Positions 37,101 to 50,758 are shown, counted from the first letter of the stretch. The stretch: 64,000 bases of DNA from Auanema rhodensis (GCA_964057225.1 OZ059900.1:13407638-13471637); one strand, 5' to 3'. The notes: generated from the letters alone by a model not told the origin. Program-made: numbers and translations.

Positions 37101-40100
37101 ATGCCAAAGCAAAACAAATTTGAATATGAACATGACGCGTCTTTTACATTATAGTTTGACCGGATAAAGCTTTGTATAGCTTTGTACACTGATCACATAT
37201 ATGGCGATAGGCTAGAACAGTTCATAAGTTTCCTGGATAGATTTGGTTTAATTACCCAAGTTAGAGGTAGTATCTCAATCTAACCAGAGAACTTCTGAGT
37301 TGGAAATACATTTTGGAAAGCACACCATGAGTGTGCAATATTGAAAACTGTCTGTCTTAGTATGATTATATGACACTATAGATGCCAAAGCAAAACAAAT
37401 TTGAATATGAACATGACGCGTCTTTTACATTATAGTTTGACCGGATAAAGCTTTGTATAGCTTTGTATAGCTTTGTACACTGATCACATATACGGCGATA
37501 GGCTAGAACAGTTCATAAGTTTCCTGGATAGATTTGGTTTAATTACCCAAGTTAGAGGTAGTATCTCAATCTAACCAGAGAACTTCTGAGTTGGAAATAC
37601 ATTTTGGAAAGCACACCATGAGTGTGCAATATTGAAAACTGTCTGTCTTAGTATGATTATAGGACACTATAGATGCCAAAGCAAAACAAATTTGAATATG
37701 AACATGACGCGTCTTTTACATTATAGTTTGACCGGATAAAGCTTTGTATAGCTTTGTATAGCTTTGTACACTGATCACATATACGGCGATAGGCTAGAAC
37801 AGTTCATAAGTTTCCTGAATAGATTTGGTTTAATTACCCAAGTTAGAGGTAGTATCTCAATCTAACCAGAGAACTTCTGAGTTGGAAATACATTTTGGAA
37901 AGCACACCATGAGTGTGCAATATTGAAAACTGTCTGTCTTAGTATGATTATATGACACTATAGATGCCAAAGCAAAACAAATTTGAATATGAACATGACG
38001 CGTCTTTAACATTATAGTTTGACCGGATAAAGCTTTGTATAGCTTTGTATAGCTTTGTACACTGATCACATATACGGCGATAGGCTAGAACAGTTCATAA
38101 GTTTCCTGGATAGATTTGGTTTAATTACCCAAGTTAGAGGTAGTATCTCAATCTAACCAGAGAACTTCTGAGTTGGAAATACATTTTGGAAAGCACACCA
38201 TGAGTGTGCAATATTGAAAACTGTCTGTCTTAGTATGATTATATGACACTATAGATGCCAAAGCAAAACAAATTTGAATATGAACATGACGCGTCTTTAA
38301 CATTATAGTTTGACCGGATAAAGCTTTGTATAGCTTTGTATAGCTTTGTACACTGATCACATATACGGCGATAGGCTAGAACAGTTCATAAGTTTCCTGG
38401 ATAGATTTGGTTTAATTACCCAAGTTAGAGGTAGTATCTCAATCTAACCAGAGAACTTCTGAGTTGGAAATACATTTTGGAAAGCACACCATGAGTGTGC
38501 AATATTGAAAACTGTCTGTCTTAGTATGATTATATGACACTATAGATGCCAAAGCAAAACAAATTTGAATATGAACATGACGCGTCTTTAACATTATAGT
38601 TTGACCGGATAAAGCTTTGTATAGCTTTGTATAGCTTTGTACACTGATCACATATACGGCGATAGGCTAGAACAGTTCATAAGTTTCCTGAATAGATTTG
38701 GTTTAATTACCCAAGTTAGAGGTAGTATCTCAATCTAACCAGAGAACTTCTGAGTTGGAAATACATTTTGGAAAGCACACCATGAGTGTGCAATATTGAA
38801 AACTGTCTGTCTTAGTATGATTATAGGACACTATAGATGCCAAAGCAAAACAAATTTGAATATGAACATGACGCGTCTTTTACATTATAGTTTGACCGGA
38901 TAAAGCTTTGTATAGCTTTGTATAGCTTTGTACACTGATCACATATACGGCGATAGGCTAGAACAGTTCATAAGTTTCCTGAATAGATTTGGTTTAATTA
39001 CCCAAGTTAGAGGTAGTATCTCAATCTAACCAGAGAACTTCTGAGTTGGAAATACATTTTGGAAAGCACACCATGAGTGTGCAATATTGAAAACTGTCTG
39101 TCTTAGTATGATTATATGACACTATAGATGCCAAAGCAAAACAAATTTGAATATGAACATGACGCGTCTTTAACATTATAGTTTGACCGGATAAAGCTTT
39201 GTATAGCTTTGTATAGCTTTGTACACTGATCACATATACGGCGATAGGCTAGAACAGTTCATAAGTTTCCTGAATAGATTTGGTTTAATTACCCAAGTTA
39301 GAGGTAGTATCTCAGTCTAACCAGAGAACTTCGGAGTTGGAAATACATTTTGGAAAGCACACCACGAGTGTGCAATATTGAAAACTGTCTGTCTTAGTAT
39401 GATTATATGACACTATAGATGCCAAAGCAAAACAAATTTGAATATGAACATGACGCGTCTTTTACATTATAGTTTGACCGGATAAAGCTTTGTATAGCTT
39501 TGTATAGCTTTGTACAATGATCACATATACGGCGATAGGCTAGAACAGTTCATAAGTTTCCTGAATAGATTTGGTTTAATTACCCAAGTTAGAGGTAGTA
39601 TCTCAATCTAACCAGAGAACTTCTGAGTTGGAAATACATTTTGGAAAGCACACCATGAGTGTGCAATATTGAAAACTGTCTGTCTTAGTATGATTATATG
39701 ACACTATAGATGCCAAAGCAAAACAAATTTGAATATGAACATGACGCGTCTTTTACATTATAGTTTGACCGGATAAAGCTTTGTATAGCTTTGTATAGCT
39801 TTGTACAATGATCACATATACGGCGATAGGCTAGAACAGTTCATAAGTTTCCTGAATAGATTTGGTTTAATTACCCAAGTTAGAGGTAGTATCTCAATCT
39901 AACCAGAGAACTTCTGAGTTGGAAATACATTTTGGAAAGCACACCATGAGTGTGCAATATTGAAAACTGTCTGTCTTAGTATGATTATATGACACTATAG
40001 ATGCCAAAGCAAAACAATTTTGAATATGAACATGACGCGTCTTTTACATTATAGTTTGACCGGATAAAGCTTTGTATAGCTTTGTATAGCTTTGTACACT

Positions 40101-40863
40101 GATCACATATACGGCGATAGGCTAGAACAGTTCATAAGTTTCCTGGATAGATTTGGTTTAATTACCCAAGTTAGAGGTAGTATCTCAATCTAACCAGAGA
40201 ACTTCTGAGTTGGAAATACATTTTGGAAAGCACACCATGAGTGTGCAATATTGAAAACTGTCTGTCTTAGTATGATTATATGACACTATAGATGCCAAAG
40301 CAAAACAAATTTGAATATGAACATGACGCGTCTTTTACATTATAGTTTGACCGGATAAAGCTTTGTATAGCTTTGTATAGCTTTGTACACTGATCACATA
40401 TACGGCGATAGGCTAGAACAGTTCATAAGTTTCCTGGATAGATTTGGTTTAATTACCCAAGTTAGAGGTAGTATCTCAATCTAACCAGAGAACTTCTGAG
40501 TTGGAAATACATTTTGGAAAGCACACCATGAGTGTGCAATATTGAAAACTGTCTGTCTTAGTATGATTATATGACACTATAGATGCCAAAGCAAAACAAA
40601 TTTGAATATGAACATGACGCGTCTTTTACATTATAGTTTGACCGGATAAAGCTTTGTATAGCTTTGTACACTGATCACATATACGGCGATAGGCTAGAAC
40701 AGTTCATAAGTTTCCTGGATAGATTTGGTTTAATTACCCAAGTTAGAGGTAGTATCTCAATCTAACCAGATAACTTCTGAGTTGGAAATACATTTTGGAA
40801 AGCACACCATGAGTGTGCAATATTGAAAACTGTCTGTCTTAGTATGATTATATGACACTATAG
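37101..40863 (+). repeat. Expanded second copy of the seven-monomer HOR
   Basis: It starts as the first copy does (S with TATATGGCG, then L ending in TTATAGGACAC). It then contains extra monomers: TCTTTAACATT L copies at 37964 and 38255 look identical, a third at 38546 ends in TTATAGGACAC, and the order at 37673 restarts at 38837, 1,164 bp (four L units) later. From 39128 it rejoins the first copy with the CTCAGTC/CTTCGGAG/CCACGAG tag, followed by two ACAATGATC copies where the first copy had one. Eleven consecutive monomers (37382-40582) are L. Confidence 0.83.
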
Positions 40864-42278
40864 ATGCCAAAGCAAAACAAATTTGAATATGAACATGACG
40901 CGTCTTTTACATTATAGTTTGACCGGATAAAGCTTTGTATCGCTTTCTATAGCTTTGTACACTGATCACATATACGGCGAGAGGCTAGAACAGTTCATAA
41001 GTTTCCTGAATAGATTTGGTTTAATCACCCAAGTTAGAGGTAGTATCTCAATCTAACCAGAGAACTTCTGAGTTGGAAATACATTTTGGAAAGCACACCA
41101 TGAGTGTGCAATATTGAAAACTGTCTGTCTTAGTATGATTATATGACACTATAGATGCCAAAGCAATATAAATTTGAATATGAACATGACGCGTCTTTTA
41201 CATTATAGTTTCACCGGATAAAGCTTTGTATAGCTTTGTACACTGATCACATATACGGCGATAGGCTAGAACAGTTCATAAGTTTCCTGAATAGATTTGG
41301 TTTAATCACCCAAGTTAGAGGTAGTATCTCAATCTAACCAGAGAACTTCTGAGTTGGAAATACATTTTGGAAAGCACACCATGAGTGTGCAATATTGAAA
41401 ACTGTCTGTCTTAGTATGATTATATGACACTATAGATGCCAAAGCAAAACAAATTTGAATATGAACATGACGCGTCTTTTACATTATAGTTTCACCGGAT
41501 AAAGCTTTGTATAGCTTTGTACACTGATCACATATACGGCGATAGGCTAGAACAGTTCATAAGTTTCCTGAATAGATTTGGTTTAATCACCCAAGTTAGA
41601 GGTAGTATCTCAATCTAACCAGAGAACTTCTGAGTTGGAAATACATTTTGGAAAACACACCATGAGTGTGCAATATTGAAAATTGTCTGTCTTAGTATGA
41701 TTATATGACACTATAGATGCCAAAGCAAAACAAATTTGAATATGAACATGACGCGTCTTTTACATTATAGTTTCACCGGATAAAGCTTTGTATAGCTTTG
41801 TACACTGATCACATATACGGCGATAGGCTAGAACAGTTCATAAGTTTCCTGAATAGATTTGGTTTAATCACCCAAGTTAGAGGTAGTATCTCAATCTAAC
41901 CAGAGAACTTCTGAGTTGGAAATACATTTTGGAAAGCACACCATGAGTGTGCAATATTGAAAACTGTCTGTCTTAGTATGATTATATGACACTATAGATG
42001 CCAAAGCAAAACAAATTTGAATATGAACATGACGCGTCTTTTACATTATAGTTTCACCGGATAAAGCTTTGTATAGCTTTGTACACTGATCACATATACG
42101 GCGATAGGCTAGAACAGTTCATAAGTTTCCTGAATAGATTTGGTTTAATCACCCAAGTTAGAGGTAGTATCTCAATCTAACCAGAGAACTTCTGAGTTGG
42201 AAATACATTTTGGAAAGCACACCATGAGTGTGCAATATTGAAAACTGTCTGTCTTAGTATGATTATATGACACTATAG
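40864..42278 (+). repeat. Boundary to the TTTCACCGG/TTAATCACCC subfamily
   Basis: The L monomer at 40864 has TGTATCGCTTTC in the 10-bp units and CGAGAGG, then CTGAAT and TTAATCACCC. The next four S monomers (41155, 41436, 41717, 41998) carry TTTCACCGG. The copy at 41155 has a private GCAATATAAATT. Before this point I saw no TTTCACCGG or TTAATCACCC; after it I saw no CTGGAT. The monomer at 40864 is thus the junction between two long homogenisation domains. Confidence 0.85.
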
Positions 42279-45200
42279 ATGCTAAAGCAAAACAAATTTG
42301 AATATGAAGATGACGCGTCTTTTACATTATAGTTTGACCGGATAAAGCTTTGTATAGCTTTGTACACTGATCACATATACGGCGATAGGCTAGAACAGTT
42401 TATAAGTTTCCTGAATAGATTTGGTTTAATTACCCAAGTTAGAGGTAGTATCTCAATCTAACCAGAGAACTTCTGAGTTGGAAATACATTTTGGAAAGCA
42501 CACCACGAGTGTGCAATATTGAAAACTGTCTGTCTTAGTATGATTATATGACACTATAGATGCCAAAGGAAAACAAATTTGAATATGAACATGACGCGTC
42601 TTTTACATTATAGTTTGACCGGATAAAGCTTTGTATAGCTTTGTACACTGATCACATATACGGCGATAGGCTAGAACAGTTCATAAGTTTCCTGAATAGA
42701 CTTGGATTTATTACCCAAGTTAAAGGTAGTATCTCAATCTAACCAGAGATCTTCTGAGTTGGAAATACATTTTGGAAAGCACACCATGAGTGTGCAATAT
42801 TGAAAACTGTCTGTCTTAGTATGATTATATAACACTATAGATGCCAAAGCAAAACAAATTTGAATATGAACATGACGCGTCTTTTACATTATAGTTTGAC
42901 TTGTTAAAGCTTTGTATAGCTTTGTACACTGATCACATATACGGCGATAGGCTAGAACAGTTCATAAGTTTCCTGAATAGATTTGGTTTAATCACCCAAG
43001 TTAGAGGTAGTATCTCAATCTAACCAGAGAACTTCTGAGTTGGAAATACATTTTGGAAAACACACCATGAGTGTGCAATATTGAAAATTGTCTGTCTTAG
43101 TATGATTATATGACACTATAGATGCCAAAGCAAAACAAATTTGAATATGAACATGACGCGTCTTTTACATTATAGTTTCACCGGATAAAGCTTTGTATTG
43201 CTTTGTACACTGATCACATATACGGCGATAGGCTAGAACAGTTCATAAGTTTCCTGAATAGATTTGGTTTAATCACCCAAGTTAGAGGTAGTATCTCAAT
43301 CTAACCAGAGAACTTCTGAGTTGGAAATACATTTTGGAAAGCACACCATGAGTGTGCAATATTAAAAACTGTCTGTCTTAGTATGATTATATGACACTAT
43401 AGATGCCAAAGCAAAACAAATTTGAATATGAACATGACGCGTCTTTTACATTATAGTTTGACTGGATAAAGCTTTGTATAGCTTTGTACACTGATCACTT
43501 ATACGGCGATAGGCTAGAACAGTTTATAAGTTTCCTGAATAGATTTGGTTTAATTACCCAAGTTAGAGGTAGTATCTCAATCTAACCAGAGAACTTCTGA
43601 GTTGGAAATACATTTTGGAAAGCACACCATGAGTGTGCAATATTAAAAACTGTCTGTCTTAGTATGATTATATGACACTATAGATGCCAAAGCAAAACAA
43701 ATTTGAATATGAACATGACGCGTCTTTTACATTATAGTTTCACCGGATAAAGCTTTGTATAGCTTTGTACACTGATCACATATACGGCGATAGGCTAGAA
43801 CAGTTTATAAGTTTCCTGAATAGATTTGGTTTAATTACCCAAGTTAGAGGTAGTATCTCAATCTAACCAGAGAACTTCTGAGTTGGAAATACATTTTGGA
43901 AAGCACACCACGAGTGTGCAATATTGAAAACTGTCTGTCTTAGTATGATTATATGACACTATAGATGCCAAAGGAAAACAAATTTGAATATGAACATGAC
44001 GCGTCTTTTACATTATAGTTTGACCGGATAAAGCTTTGTATAGCTTTGTACACTGATCACATATACGGCGATAGGCTAGAACAGTTCATAAGTTTCCTGA
44101 ATAGATTTGGATTTATTACCCAAGTTAAAGGTAGTATCTCAATCTAACCAGAGAACTTCTGAGTTGGAAATACATTTTGGAAAGCACACCATGAGTGTGC
44201 AATATTGAAAACTGTCTGTCTTAGTATGATTATATAACACTATAGATGCCAAAGCAAAACAAATTTGAATATGAACATGACGCGTCTTTTACATTATAGT
44301 TTGACTGGATAAAGCTTTGTATAGCTTTGTACACTGATCACTTATACGGCGATAGGCTAGAACAGTTCATAAGTTTCCTGAATAGATTTGGTTTAATTAC
44401 CCAAGTTAGAGGTAGTATCTCAATCTAACCAGAGAACTTCTGAGTTGGAAATACATTTTGGAAAACACACCATGAGTGTGCAATATTGAAAATTGTCTGT
44501 CTTAGTATGATTATATGACACTATAGATGCCAAAGCAAAACAAATTTGAATATGAACATGACGCGTCTTTTACATTATAGTTTCACCGGATAAAGCTTTG
44601 TATTGCTTTGTACACTGATCACATATACGGCGATAGGCTAGAACAGTTCATAAGTTTCCTGAATAGATTTGGTTTAATCACCCAAGTTAGAGGTAGTATC
44701 TCAATCTAACCAGAGAACTTCTGAGTTGGAAATACATTTTGGAAAGCACACCATGAGTGTGCAATATTAAAAACTGTCTGTCTTAGTATGATTATATGAC
44801 ACTATAGATGCCAAAGCAAAACAAATTTGAATATGAACATGACGCGTCTTTTACATTATAGTTTCACCGGATAGAGCTTTGTATAGCTTTGTATAGCTTT
44901 GTACACTGATCACATATACGGCGATAGGCTAGAACAGTTCATAAGTTTCCTGAATAGATTTGGTTTAATTACCCAAGTTAGAGGTAGTATCTCAATCTAA
45001 CCAGAGAACTTCTGAGTTGGAAATACATTTTGGAAAGCACACCATGAGTGTGCAATATTAAAAACTGTCTGTCTTAGTATGATTATATGACACTATAGAT
45101 GCCAAAGCAAAACAAATTTGAATATGAACATGACGCGTCTTTTACATTATAGTTTCACCGGATAGAGCTTTGTATAGCTTTGAATAGCTTTGTACACTGA

Positions 45201-45389
45201 TCACATATACGGCGATAGGCTAGAACAGTTCATAAGTTTCCTGAATAGATTTGGTTTAATTACCCAAGTTAGAGGTAGTATCTCAATCTAACCAGAGAAC
45301 TTCTGAGTTGGAAATACATTTTGGAAAGCACACCACGAGTGTGCAATATTGAAAACTGTTTGTCTTAGTATGATTATATGACACTATAG
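42279..45389 (+). repeat. 1,405-bp all-S five-monomer HOR, then two GGATAGAGC L copies
   Basis: Nine S monomers run from 42279. The sequence of tags CCACGAG, CAAAGGAAAAC with GGATTTATT, AACACACC with AAAATTGTC, TGTATTGCTT and ATTAAAAAC appears at 42279-43683 and again from 43684, giving a 1,405-bp period. The copies at 43403 and 44246 share TTGACTGG and CACTTATAC. The two L copies at 44808 and 45099 have GGATAGAGC, the second with TTTGAATAGC. Confidence 0.83.
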
Positions 45390-47637
45390 ATGCCAAAGCA
45401 GAACAAATTTGAATATGAACATGACGCGTCTTTTACATTATAGTTTGACCGGATAAAGTTTTGTATAGATTTGTACACTGAGCACATATACGGCGATAGG
45501 CTAGAACAGTTCATAAGTTTCCTGAATAGATATGGTTTAATCACCCAAGTTAGAGGTAGTATCTCAATCTAACCAGAGAACTTCTGAGTTGGAAATACAT
45601 TTTGGAAAGCACACCATGAGTGTGCAATATTGAAAACTGTTTGTCTTAGTATGATTATATGACACTATAGATGCCAAAGCAGAACAAATTTGAATATGAA
45701 CATGACGCGTCTTTTACATTATAGTTTGACCGGATAAAGTTTTGTATAGATTTGTACACTGAGCACATATACGGCGATAGGCTAGAACAGTTCATAAGTT
45801 TCCTGAATAGATATGGTTTAATCACCCAAGTTAGAGGTAGTATCTCAATCTAACCAGAGAACTTCTGAGTTGGAAATACATTTTGGAAAGCACACCATGA
45901 GTGTGCAATATTGAAAACTGTTTGTCTTAGTATGATTATATGACACTATAGATGCCAAAGCAGAACAAATTTGAATATGAACATGACGCGTCTTTTACAT
46001 TATAGTTTGACCGGATAAAGTTTTGTATAGATTTGTACACTGAGCACATATACGGCGATAGGCTAGAACAGTTCATAAGTTTCCTGAATAGATATGGTTT
46101 AATCACCCAAGTTAGAGGTAGTATCTCAATCTAACCAGAGAACTTCTGAGTTGGAAATACATTTTGGAAAGCACACCATGAGTGTGCAATATTGAAAACT
46201 GTTTGTCTTAGTATGATTATATGACACTATAGATGCCAAAGCAGAACAAATTTGAATATGAACATGACGCGTCTTTTACATTATAGTTTGACCGGATAAA
46301 GTTTTGTATAGATTTGTACACTGAGCACATATACGGCGATAGGCTAGAACAGTTCATAAGTTTCCTGAATAGATATGGTTTAATCACCCAAGTTAGAGGT
46401 AGTATCTCAATCTAACCAGAGAACTTCTGAGTTGGAAATACATTTTGGAAAGCACACCATGAGTGTGCAATATTGAAAACTGTTTGTCTTAGTATGATTA
46501 TATGACACTATAGATGCCAAAGCAGAACAAATTTGAATATGAACATGACGCGTCTTTTACATTATAGTTTGACCGGATAAAGTTTTGTATAGATTTGTAC
46601 ACTGAGCACATATACGGCGATAGGCTAGAACAGTTCATAAGTTTCCTGAATAGATATGGTTTAATCACCCAAGTTAGAGGTAGTATCTCAATCTAACCAG
46701 AGAACTTCTGAGTTGGAAATACATTTTGGAAAGCACACCATGAGTGTGCAATATTGAAAACTGTTTGTCTTAGTATGATTATATGACACTATAGATGCCA
46801 AAGCAGAACAAATTTGAATATGAACATGACGCGTCTTTTACATTATAGTTTGACCGGATAAAGTTTTGTATAGATTTGTACACTGAGCACATATACGGCG
46901 ATAGGCTAGAACAGTTCATAAGTTTCCTGAATAGATATGGTTTAATCACCCAAGTTAGAGGTAGTATCTCAATCTAACCAGAGAACTTCTGAGTTGGAAA
47001 TACATTTTGGAAAGCACACCATGAGTGTGCAATATTGAAAACTGTTTGTCTTAGTATGATTATATGACACTATAGATGCCAAAGCAGAACAAATTTGAAT
47101 ATGAACATGACGCGTCTTTTACATTATAGTTTGACCGGATAAAGTTTTGTATAGATTTGTACACTGAGCACATATACGGCGATAGGCTAGAACAGTTCAT
47201 AAGTTTCCTGAATAGATATGGTTTAATCACCCAAGTTAGAGGTAGTATCTCAATCTAACCAGAGAACTTCTGAGTTGGAAATACATTTTGGAAAGCACAC
47301 CATGAGTGTGCAATATTGAAAACTGTTTGTCTTAGTATGATTATATGACACTATAGATGCCAAAGCAGAACAAATTTGAATATGAACATGACGCGTCTTT
47401 TACATTATAGTTTGACCGGATAAAGTTTTGTATAGATTTGTACACTGAGCACATATACGGCGATAGGCTAGAACAGTTCATAAGTTTCCTGAATAGATAT
47501 GGTTTAATCACCCAAGTTAGAGGTAGTATCTCAATCTAACCAGAGAACTTCTGAGTTGGAAATACATTTTGGAAAGCACACCATGAGTGTGCAATATTAA
47601 AAACTGTCTGTCTTAGTATGATTATATGACACTATAG
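45390..47637 (+). repeat. Eight essentially identical 281-bp monomers
   Basis: Starts are at 45390, 45671, 45952, 46233, 46514, 46795, 47076 and 47357. Each carries CAGAAC, AAAGTTTTGTATAGATTTG, CTGAGCAC, AGATATGG, TTAATCACCC and CTGTTTGTC, and I saw no substitution among the first seven. The last copy switches near its 3' end (about 47598) to ATTAAAAACTGTCTG. The CTGTTTGTC tag also appears at the end of the preceding monomer, so the amplified unit is out of phase with the ATG marker. This is the cleanest recent single-monomer expansion in the window. Confidence 0.92.
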
Positions 47638-49624
47638 ATGCCAAAGCAAAACAAATTTGAATATGAACATGACGCGTCTTTTACATTATAGTTTCACCGG
47701 ATAGAGCTTTGTATAGCTTTGAATAGCTTTGTACACTGATCACATATACGGCGATAGGCTAGAACAGTTCATAAGTTTCCTGAATAGATTTGGTTTAATT
47801 ACCCAAGTTAGAGGTAGTATCTCAATCTAACCAGAGAACTTCTGAGTTGGAAATACATTTTGGAAAGCACACCATGAGTGTGCAATATTGAAAACTGTTT
47901 GTCTTAGTATGATTATATGACACTATAGATGCCAAAGCAAAACAAATTTGAATATGAACATGACGCGTCTTTTACATTATAGTTTCACCGGATAAAGCTT
48001 TGTATAGCTTTGTACACTGATCACATATACGGCGATAGGCTAGAACAGTTCATAAGTTTCCTGAATAGATTTGGTTTAATTACCCGAGTTAGAGGTAGTA
48101 TCTCAATCTAACCAAAGAACTTCTGAGTTGGAAATACATTTTGGAAAGCACACCATGAGTGTGCAATATTGAAAACTGTTTGTCTTAGTATGATTATATG
48201 ACACTATAGATGCCAAAGCAAAACAAATTTGAATATGAACATGACGCGTCTTTTACATTATAGTTTCACCGGATAAAGCTTTGTATAGCTTTGTACACTG
48301 ATCACATATACGGCGATAGGCTAGAACAGTTCATAAGTTTCCTGAATAGATTTGGTTTAATTACCCAAGTTAGAGGTAGTATCTCAATCTAACCAGAGAA
48401 CTTCTGAGTTGGAAATACATTTTGGAAAGCACACCATGAGTGTGCAATATTGAAAACTGTTTGTCTTAGTATGATTATATGACACTATAGATGCCAAAGC
48501 AAAACAAATTTGAATATGAACATGACGCGTCTTTTACATTATAGTTTCACCGGATAAAGCTTTGTATAGCTTTGTACACTGATCACATATACGGCGATAG
48601 GCTAGAACAGTTCATAAGTTTCCTGAATAGATTTGGTTTAATTACCCGAGTTAGAGGTAGTATCTCAATCTAACCAAAGAACTTCTGAGTTGGAAATACA
48701 TTTTGGAAAGCACACCATGAGTGTGCAATATTGAAAACTGTTTGTCTTAGTATGATTATATGACACTATAGATGCCAAAGCAAAACAAATTTGAATATGA
48801 ACATGACGCGTCTTTTACATTATAGTTTCACCGGATAAAGCTTTGTATAGCTTTGTACACTGATCACATATACGGCGATAGGCTAGAACAGTTCATAAGT
48901 TTCCTGAATAGATTTGGTTTAATTACCCAAGTTAGAGGTAGTATCTCAATCTAACCAGAGAACTTCTGAGTTGGAAATACATTTTGGAAAGCACACCATG
49001 AGTGTGCAATATTGAAAACTGTTTGTCTTAGTATGATTATATGACACTATAGATGCCAAAGCAGAACAAATTTGAATATGAACATGACGCGTCTTTTACA
49101 TTATAGTTTGACCGGATAAAGTTTTGTATAGATTTGTACACTGAGCACATATACGGCGATAGGCTAGAACAGTTCATAAGTTTCCTGAATAGATTTGGTT
49201 TAATCACCCAAGTTAGAGGTAGTATCTCAATCTAACCAGAGAACTTCTGAGTTGGAAATACATTTTGGAAAGCACACCATGAGTGTGCAATATTAAAAAC
49301 TGTCTGTCTTAGTATGATTATATGACACTATAGATGCCAAAGCAAAACAAATTTGAATATGAACATGACGCGTCTTTTACATTATAGTTTCACCGGATAG
49401 AGCTTTGTATAGCTTTGAATAGCTTTGTACACTGATCACATATACGGCGATAGGCTAGAACAGTTCATAAGTTTCCTGAATAGATTTGGTTTAATTACCC
49501 AAGTTAGAGGTAGTATCTCAATCTAACCAGAGAACTTCTGAGTTGGAAATGCATTTTGGAAAGCACACCATGAGTGTGCAATATTGAAAACTGTCTGTCT
49601 TAGTATGATTATATGACACTATAG
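47638..49624 (+). repeat. 562-bp dimer HOR flanked by GGATAGAGC L monomers
   Basis: The S monomers at 47929 and 48491 have ACCCGAG plus ACCAAAG. Those at 48210 and 48772 have ACCCAAG plus ACCAGAG. This gives two copies of a dimer (47929-48490 and 48491-49052). The L monomers at 47638 and 49344 share GGATAGAGC and TTTGAATAGC. The S copy at 49053 is like the eight-copy run but has AGATTTGG instead of AGATATGG. Confidence 0.87.
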
Positions 49625-50758
49625 ATGCCAAAGCAAAACAAATTTGAATATGAACATGACGCGTCTTTTACATTATAGTTTGACTTGTTAAAGCTTTGTA
49701 TAGCTTTGTACACTGATCACATATACGGCGATAGGCTAGAACACTTCATAAGTTTCCTGAATAGATTTGGTTTAATTACCCAAGTTAGAGGTAGTATCTC
49801 AATCTAACCAGAGAACTTCTGAGTTGGAAATACATTTTGGAAAGCACACCATGAGTGTGCAATATTGAAAACTGTTTGTCTTAGTATGATTATATGACAC
49901 TATAGATGCCAAAGCAAAACAAATTTGAATATGAACATGACGCGTCTTTTACATTATAATTTGACCGGATAAAGCTTTGTATAGCTTTGTACACTGATCA
50001 CATATACGGCGATAGGCTAGAACACTTCATAAGTTTCCTGAATAGATTTGGTTTAATCACCCAAGTTAGAGGTAGTATCTCAATCTAACCAGAGAACTTC
50101 TGAGTTGGAAATACATTTTGGAAAGCACACCATGAGTGTGCAATATTGAAAACTGTTTGTCTTAGTATGATTATATGACACTATAGATGCCAAAGCAAAA
50201 CAAATTTGAATATGAACATGACGCGTCTTTTACATTATAGTTTGACCGGATAAAGCTTTGTATAGCTTTGTATAGCTTTGTACACTGATCACATATACGG
50301 CGATAGGCTAGAACACTTCATAAGTTTCCTGAATAGATTTGGTTTAATTACCCAAGTTAGAGGTAGTATCTCAATCTAACCAGAGAACTTCTGAGTTGGA
50401 AATACATTTTGGAAAGCACACCATGAGGGTGCAATTTTAAAAACTGTCTGTCTTAGTATGATTATATGACACTATAGATGCCAAAGCAAAACAAATTTGA
50501 ATATGAACATGACGCGTCTTTTACATTATAGTTTGACTTGTTAAAGCTTTGTATAGCTTTGTACACTGATCACATATACGGCGAGAGGCTAGAACAGTTT
50601 ATAAGTTTCCTGAATAGATTTGGTTTAATTACCCAAGTTAAAGGTAGTATCTCAATCTAACCAGAGAACTTCTGAGTTGGAAATACATTTTGGAAAGCAC
50701 ACCATGAGTGTGCAATATTGAAAACTGTCTGTCTTAGTATGATTATATGACACTATAG
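49625..50758 (+). repeat. TTGACTTGTT and ATAATTTGACC monomers
   Basis: Copies start at 49625 (S, TTGACTTGTT), 49906 (S, TTATAATTTGACC), 50187 (L) and 50478 (S, TTGACTTGTT). The first three share ACACTTCAT in place of ACAGTTCAT. The copy at 50187 has two changes near 50427-50437 (GAGGGTGC and CAATTTTAAA). The copy at 50478 has CGAGAGG and TTTATAAG and looks like a mosaic. Confidence 0.83.

Larger units (their letters stand above)
29799..39233 (-). other. 70-codon minus-strand frames in T-to-A monomers; probably not genes
   Basis: Seven frames of 213 bp end at lower coordinates 29799, 30652, 35830, 37857, 38148, 38439 and 39021. They exist because TCTTTTACATT is changed to TCTTTAACATT, which turns a minus-strand TAA stop into TTA. 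All are in L monomers. The same change at 31903 and 32756 does not give a frame of this length. I recognise no domain. The frame starts inside the 10-bp units and crosses a monomer boundary, as expected for a chance frame. Confidence 0.35.

Noticed and set aside
29799-39233. Calling the 70-codon minus-strand frames genes
   Set aside because: They depend on one base change in satellite monomers, cross the monomer boundary and show no recognisable domain.
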